Of a stretch of 64,000 nucleotides of DNA, positions 60,140 through 64,000 are shown in pieces; positions within the stretch are counted from its first letter, which is position 1; the number at the start of each line of letters is the position of its first letter. A program made the translations under genes and the position numbers. The stretch covers positions 1 to 64,000 of the forward strand of contig NZ_CP027433.1 of NCBI RefSeq assembly GCF_002993285.1, written 5' to 3'. Origin of the DNA: Gordonia iterans (GTDB taxonomy: Bacteria; Actinomycetota; Actinomycetes; Mycobacteriales; Mycobacteriaceae). Under the pieces are notes generated by a model that saw only the letters and a program-made list of their open reading frames with translations, searched no databases and was not told the DNA's origin.

Positions 60140-60775
60140 CTACCCGAGTTGTGCCTGCAACTCGTCGATCTCGGCCTGCTGCGAGTCGACGATCTGCTGC
60201 GCCAGCTTCTTCATCTCCGGGTTCTCACCCTCGGCGAGCTCGGTCTTGGCCATCGCGACCGCGCCCCTGTGATGGGCGATCATCATGGTGATCCACTCCC
60301 GGTCGAACTCCGGCCCGGAGAGCTTCTCCAGATTCGCCATCTGCTCGGGTGTCATCATGCCCTCCATGCCGCCGTGGCCGGCGTGGTCGTGCGCGGAGTC
60401 GGTGCCCGGCACCGGCTGCCCCCACGCCTTCAGGGCCTCGGCCATCTGATCGATCTCCGGCTGCTGTGCATCCTTGACCTTCTGCGCGAAACCGATCAGC
60501 CAGGCGTTCTGGGTCCGTGACGGCACCAGGTCGGCCATCTCGACCGCCTGCGCGTGGTGGGGGATCATCATCGTCGCGAACTCGACGTCAGCCGAGTTCG
60601 CCTGCGGCGCCACCGAAGTGGGCGAGCCGGAGGCCGTGTGCGAAGAAGCGCCGGGAGCCGAGTGATCGTCGTGCCCGTCGTCCGACGACCCACAGGCGAC
60701 GAGCAGTCCGACCGCGGCGGCTCCCGCGACGGCGACGGTGAGGCGGCGGACGAGTTTTGTCTGGTTCGCGTTCAT
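60140..60775 (-). CDS. DUF305 lipoprotein
   Basis: A 211-residue secreted lipoprotein: lipobox VGLLVACG, His/Asp-rich linker (DDGHDDHSAPG) and a DUF305 four-helix domain with two MMI.HH motifs (FATMMIPHHAQAVEMA and WITMMIAHHRGAVAMA). His/Met pairs suggest copper or other metal binding. ATG at 60775 follows GGGAGG; the upstream ATG at 60784 lacks such a site. Confidence 0.9.
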   Translation of the reverse strand: MNANQTKLVRRLTVAVAGAAAVGLLVACGSSDDGHDDHSAPGASSHTASGSPTSVAPQANSADVEFATMMIPHHAQAVEMADLVPSRTQNAWLIGFAQKVKDAQQPEIDQMAEALKAWGQPVPGTDSAHDHAGHGGMEGMMTPEQMANLEKLSGPEFDREWITMMIAHHRGAVAMAKTELAEGENPEMKKLAQQIVDSQQAEIDELQAQLG

Positions 60776-60786
60776 GCCTCCCATTC

Positions 60787-62133
60787 TTACCGCGCGAGCG
60801 ACCCCTCGGCCACCGCCTCAGCGACGGCCTCCTCGCGCTCGGCCTCCTCATCGTCGTGCCTGGCCTGCTTGCGAGGCTGGACGTAGCGCTTGTCCACCCA
60901 GGTGACGGTGCCGACCACGGCGGCCGCCAGTCCCCAGCCGAGAATGATGTCGAACACGTAGTGCTCGGCCGTGTAGACCAGAGCGAAGGCCATCACCAGT
61001 GCGTAGCCCATGAAGAGTGTTCGGCCCAGCGCCTTGGTCCGCGGCCACATGAAGAGCACGAGCATCATGGTGAGACCGGCGTGCAGCGACGGAATGGCCG
61101 CCACCAGGTTCGATTTGCCCTGTCCGCCCTTGATCAGCTTCTCGGCCTGGTGGATGCCCAGGACGTTCCAGCCGCGGGCCGAAATGCGCTCGACGTACGG
61201 CTTGGCATCATCGTGCCGCGGATCGACCTGTCCGAGCAGGTTGTCGGGCACCGCGCCCTCCGGCTGATACATGCACGGCGGATCGTGCGGATAGCCCTGC
61301 ACCTCGGCCGCGGTGCACTTGGCGGCCGCCCATGGCGGCGCGGCGGGTACCAGCGTGTAGCCGATGAGGCCGATGAAGCTGGTCGCGATGAAGCACACCG
61401 CGAAACGCCGCCAGACCGCCCGATTCTTGACCCACAGCGCCGCCGCCGTCGCGTACGGGACGATGAAGTACGACATGTAGACGAAGCTGACCAGGATCTC
61501 CCACCACGGCGGTTCGGGCAGCTTGATGTGCGACTGGAGCCACACGGTCGGGTTGACCCCGAACAACCACGCGTCGACGTCGGCCGCCAGGTGCCAGTGC
61601 GTCGGCATGTCCAGCCACATCGCGATGTTGCGCGTCCAGTCGTACAGCATCAGGATCAGCACGAACGGCAGCCAGTCGATGATGACCGTGATGGCGCGAC
61701 GCCGGCCGATGGTGGCAGCCGCCATGCCGAAGGCGAGGATCAGGATCAGCCGGGTCCGGTCGAAAGCGATACCGCGGCTGGCCACCTCGAAGACCACGAA
61801 CGCGGCCCAGAGCAGCAACAACGACCGGCGGATCCAGACCAGCCGCCGGTCGGTCTCGTCGACGACCCGAATCGGCTCCGCGTCGACGGCGTCGTCGCCG
61901 GTCGCGTCAGCCGGAGTGCCGTCGACCGGAGTGTCGTCTGCGGAGACTTCCGGCATCCCCGTGGTCATCCTCGACGCCGCCGCGGCACCGCCGACGGCGG
62001 TCCGGCTGTCGTCGGCCACCCCGACGTCGGTCGGTTCCACCTCGTCGGCCGGCGAGGCCGGACTGTCCACACTCACGTCGTCGTGCTCCTGCAGGTTCGT
62101 GCAGCCCGGAGGTCCTGCGGGCGCAAAAGTCAC
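60787..62133 (-). CDS. PAP2-family membrane phosphatase/inositol phosphotransferase-like
   Basis: A 448-residue protein. A 95-residue Asp/Thr/Ala-rich cytoplasmic start precedes about six membrane helices. The PAP2_3 motif is split as AAIPSLHAGLTMM and AEHYVFDIILGW, giving the catalytic His and Asp set. Homologues in mycolata are annotated as inositol phosphorylceramide synthase-like or lipid phosphatases and act on the outer membrane face. GTG start behind AAGGTG. Confidence 0.88.
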   Translation of the reverse strand: MTFAPAGPPGCTNLQEHDDVSVDSPASPADEVEPTDVGVADDSRTAVGGAAAASRMTTGMPEVSADDTPVDGTPADATGDDAVDAEPIRVVDETDRRLVWIRRSLLLLWAAFVVFEVASRGIAFDRTRLILILAFGMAAATIGRRRAITVIIDWLPFVLILMLYDWTRNIAMWLDMPTHWHLAADVDAWLFGVNPTVWLQSHIKLPEPPWWEILVSFVYMSYFIVPYATAAALWVKNRAVWRRFAVCFIATSFIGLIGYTLVPAAPPWAAAKCTAAEVQGYPHDPPCMYQPEGAVPDNLLGQVDPRHDDAKPYVERISARGWNVLGIHQAEKLIKGGQGKSNLVAAIPSLHAGLTMMLVLFMWPRTKALGRTLFMGYALVMAFALVYTAEHYVFDIILGWGLAAAVVGTVTWVDKRYVQPRKQARHDDEEAEREEAVAEAVAEGSLAR

Positions 62134-62260
62134 CGTTCACCTTAATGTCGGCACGGATTCACGCCGACGCCGCCTGGGGTCAGGGTACCCGCGAATCGGA
62201 CAGATCGGATGCGACCGGAATCGGCGAGGGCCGCGTGTCGGCCTGCCCTATCGTGGACTC

Positions 62261-63028
62261 ATGCGAGTCGGAGCACACCTTCGCCAGGACCAGAACCCGG
62301 TCGCCACTGCCGAGGCCCTCGGCATCGACGTCTTCCAGATGTTCGTCACCGACCCCCAGAAGTGGAACAAACCCGAACCCCACCCGCACGCAGAGGAGAT
62401 CCGGAATTCGGATATCGACGTCGTCGTGCATTCGAGCTACCAGATCAACGTGGCGAGCCTGAACAATCGGCTTCGGATGCCGTCGCGCAAGGCCGTCGAG
62501 CAGCAGGCCGCCGCTGCCGCCGAGCTGGGAGCGATCGGACTCGTGGTGCACGGCGGACATCTGCGCGACGGTGAGGACTCGGCCGAGGGGTTCGCCAATT
62601 GGCGCAAGCTCTTCGAGCGCCAGCAGGACAAGGGCGGCTTCGGGGTGCCGATTCTGATCGAGAACACCGCCGGCGGCGACCACGCGATGGCCCGCACCCT
62701 CGAGTCCATCGAACGGCTGTGGGACGCCGTCGGAGACTTCGAGCAGGCCGGGTTCTGCCTGGACACGTGCCACGCCTGGGCCGGCGGAGAGGAACTCGTC
62801 GGCCTGGTGGAGCGCATCAAGGCGATCACCGGCAGGATCGACCTGCTGCATCTCAACAACTCGCGTGACGAATTCGACTCCGGCCGGGACCGGCACGCGA
62901 ACCTGGAATCCGGGCATATCGACCCCGCAGTGCTCGCCGAGGTGATGACCCAGGCCGATGCGCCGACCATCCTGGAGACGCCGGCCGAGGGGATTCCGGA
63001 CGATCTCGCCTACCTGGGACTCCGCTGA
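62261..63028 (+). CDS. nfo: Endonuclease IV (AP endonuclease)
   Basis: A 255-residue TIM-barrel AP endonuclease. Zinc ligands are seen in VVVHGGHL, ILIENTAGG, LDTCHAWAGG, LHLNNSRDEF and RHANLESGHI. It cleaves abasic sites in base-excision repair. No ribosome site precedes the ATG, and TATCGT ends 6 bases before it, so the mRNA is probably leaderless. In mycobacteria this gene (end) is likewise monocistronic in style. Confidence 0.93.
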   Translation: MRVGAHLRQDQNPVATAEALGIDVFQMFVTDPQKWNKPEPHPHAEEIRNSDIDVVVHSSYQINVASLNNRLRMPSRKAVEQQAAAAAELGAIGLVVHGGHLRDGEDSAEGFANWRKLFERQQDKGGFGVPILIENTAGGDHAMARTLESIERLWDAVGDFEQAGFCLDTCHAWAGGEELVGLVERIKAITGRIDLLHLNNSRDEFDSGRDRHANLESGHIDPAVLAEVMTQADAPTILETPAEGIPDDLAYLGLR

Positions 63029-63122
63029 AGCCCCCCCTGGTCACAGCCCCGCTTGCAGATGTAAGCGCTGACACATTTCCGCAGGTTGTCCCATTGGGTT
63101 GCCGGGAGTATTGTGTGTCAAC

Positions 63123-63140
63123 AGTTACCGGCAAGTAACT
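63123..63140. promoter_or_regulatory. Palindromic operator upstream of fadE5
   Basis: AGTTAC-CGGCAA-GTAACT is a perfect 6-bp-arm inverted repeat located 70 bases before the fadE5 ATG. A TetR-type fatty-acid regulator is the likely binder. Its ACTTGCCGGT core (reverse strand) also occurs in the prophage operator at 16371-16380. Confidence 0.6.
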
Positions 63141-63210
63141 TGTCTGGGCAGCCCTCCTGAGGAGACCTCAGAACAGCAATTCTCACCGAGAGAACGAGAT
63201 AGGAAGACCA

Positions 63211-64000
63211 TGGGCCACTACAAGTCCAACGTCCGCGATCTGCACTTCAACCTCTTCGAGATGTACGACCTCGACAAGGTCCTGGAGTCCGGCGAGTTCG
63301 GCGACCTCGACCACGAGGCCGCCGTCGACATGATCCGCGAGGTCAAGACCCTGGCCGAAGGCCCGATCGCGGAGTCCTTCGCCGACGCCGACCGCAACCC
63401 GCCGGTCTTCGATCCGGCCGACCACTCGGTCACCATCCCGGAGAGCTTCAAGAAGAGCTACCAGGCCCTCGTCGACGCCGGCTGGGACAAGGTGGGCGTC
63501 AACGAAGAACTCGGCGGCCTCCCGGCCCCCCGCTCCCTCTACTGGGCCATGGGCGAGATGTTCCTCGGCGCCAACCCGCCGATCTTCATGTACGCGGCAG
63601 GTGCGGGCTTCTCCAACATCTTCTACGACAACGGCACCGACGAGCAGAAGAAGTGGGCCGCCATCTGCTCCGAGCGCGGCTGGGGCGCCACCATGGTCCT
63701 CACCGAGCCGGACGCCGGCTCGGACGTGGGCGCCGGCACCACCAAGGCCGTCAAGCAGGAGGACGGCACCTGGCACATCGAGGGCGTGAAGCGCTTCATC
63801 ACCTCGGCCGACCAGGACATGACTGAGAACATCTTCCACCTGGTCCTGGCGCGTCCCGAGGGCGCCGGACCGGGCACCAAGGGCCTGTCGCTCTTCTTTG
63901 TGCCGAAGTTCCACTTCGACCCCGAGACCGGCGAGCTGGGCGAGCGCAACGGCGCCTTCGTCACCAACGTCGAGCACAAGATGGGCATCAAGGCCTCGGC
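63211..64000 (+). CDS. fadE5: FadE5-like acyl-CoA dehydrogenase (partial)
   Basis: The first 263 codons of a long acyl-CoA dehydrogenase, cut by the window edge. [18 protein letters not shown] is the typical FadE5/MSMEG_0406 start, and [15 protein letters not shown] with [13 protein letters not shown] form the FAD/substrate domain. Full-length members are about 610 residues. It should start beta-oxidation of a broad range of acyl-CoAs. AGGAAG lies just before the ATG. An opposite-strand frame over the same bases is a shadow. Confidence 0.93.

Noticed and set aside
63183-63977. 264-residue minus-strand open frame at the window end
   Set aside because: Antisense of the partial fadE5 gene, which has clear acyl-CoA dehydrogenase motifs and a start with a ribosome site.

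Overview
The window is high-GC DNA from a mycolic-acid actinomycete (order Mycobacteriales), most likely Gordonia or a close relative. The main support is the chromosomal gene order, which follows M. tuberculosis Rv3644c-Rv3649: holB, a membrane adenylate cyclase, topA, an Rv3647c-like gene, cspA and a DUF1998 helicase. A FadE5-like acyl-CoA dehydrogenase, an F420-type LLM oxidoreductase and a DUF5709 protein fit the same group. The genus call is inference.

Bases 1 to about 19.29 kb are the integrase-proximal part of a temperate siphophage-type prophage; its left end lies outside the window. The right border is a displaced tRNA 3' end (19261-19293) followed by the tRNA's own 13-bp terminator stem. 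At 16.24-16.39 kb a divergent immunity switch carries two near-identical 18-bp operators. Rightward from it run the repressor, an ImmA protease, a lipoprotein and a tyrosine integrase. Leftward run about 33 early genes down to 1.17 kb: a Cro-like and an excisionase-like protein, YqaJ exonuclease, C5 methyltransferase, RecT, a replication initiator with iteron-like repeats inside its gene, a RuvC-like resolvase, a DnaQ-like exonuclease, a HIT protein, three HNH endonucleases and many small zinc-binding or acidic proteins. Nearly all of these genes are joined by ATGA, GTGA or TGATG stop/start overlaps, which settle most start sites. Two rightward genes (37-1212), one a possible lysogenic-conversion gene, converge on the end of this operon.

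Chromosome 19.4-29.8 kb is a lipid and xenobiotic catabolism block: quinone oxidoreductase, TetR, a phosphotriesterase-like lactonase, an AMP-dependent ligase broken by a one-base frameshift, then a leftward operon of SDR, acyl-CoA dehydrogenase and APH-type kinase. It is followed by an Rv2578c-type radical SAM gene with a LexA box and an LLM oxidoreductase. From 29.8 to 34.4 kb lies a 1272-residue HTH / STAND ATPase / membrane helix / WD40 protein beside a stand-alone LuxR-type HTH regulator.

From 34.4 to 53.2 kb the mycobacterial holB-cyclase-topA-Rv3647c-cspA-helicase order is interrupted twice: by an AbiEi/DUF559 gene bordered by 18-bp palindromes, and by 41.7-48.4 kb carrying secreted proteins, an XRE regulator, membrane proteins and a Ser/Thr kinase divergent from an FHA-like/HTH protein. 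A near-perfect CRP/GlxR site precedes the first secreted protein. From 53.2 to 64 kb come ackA-pta, a TetR, DUF5709, a cation-diffusion transporter, a TPR-like protein, DUF308, DUF305 and PAP2 membrane proteins, endonuclease IV and the start of fadE5, with two clusters of tandem repeats.

No rRNA, intact tRNA, CRISPR array or insertion sequence was seen. No gene-free stretch exceeds 300 bases.
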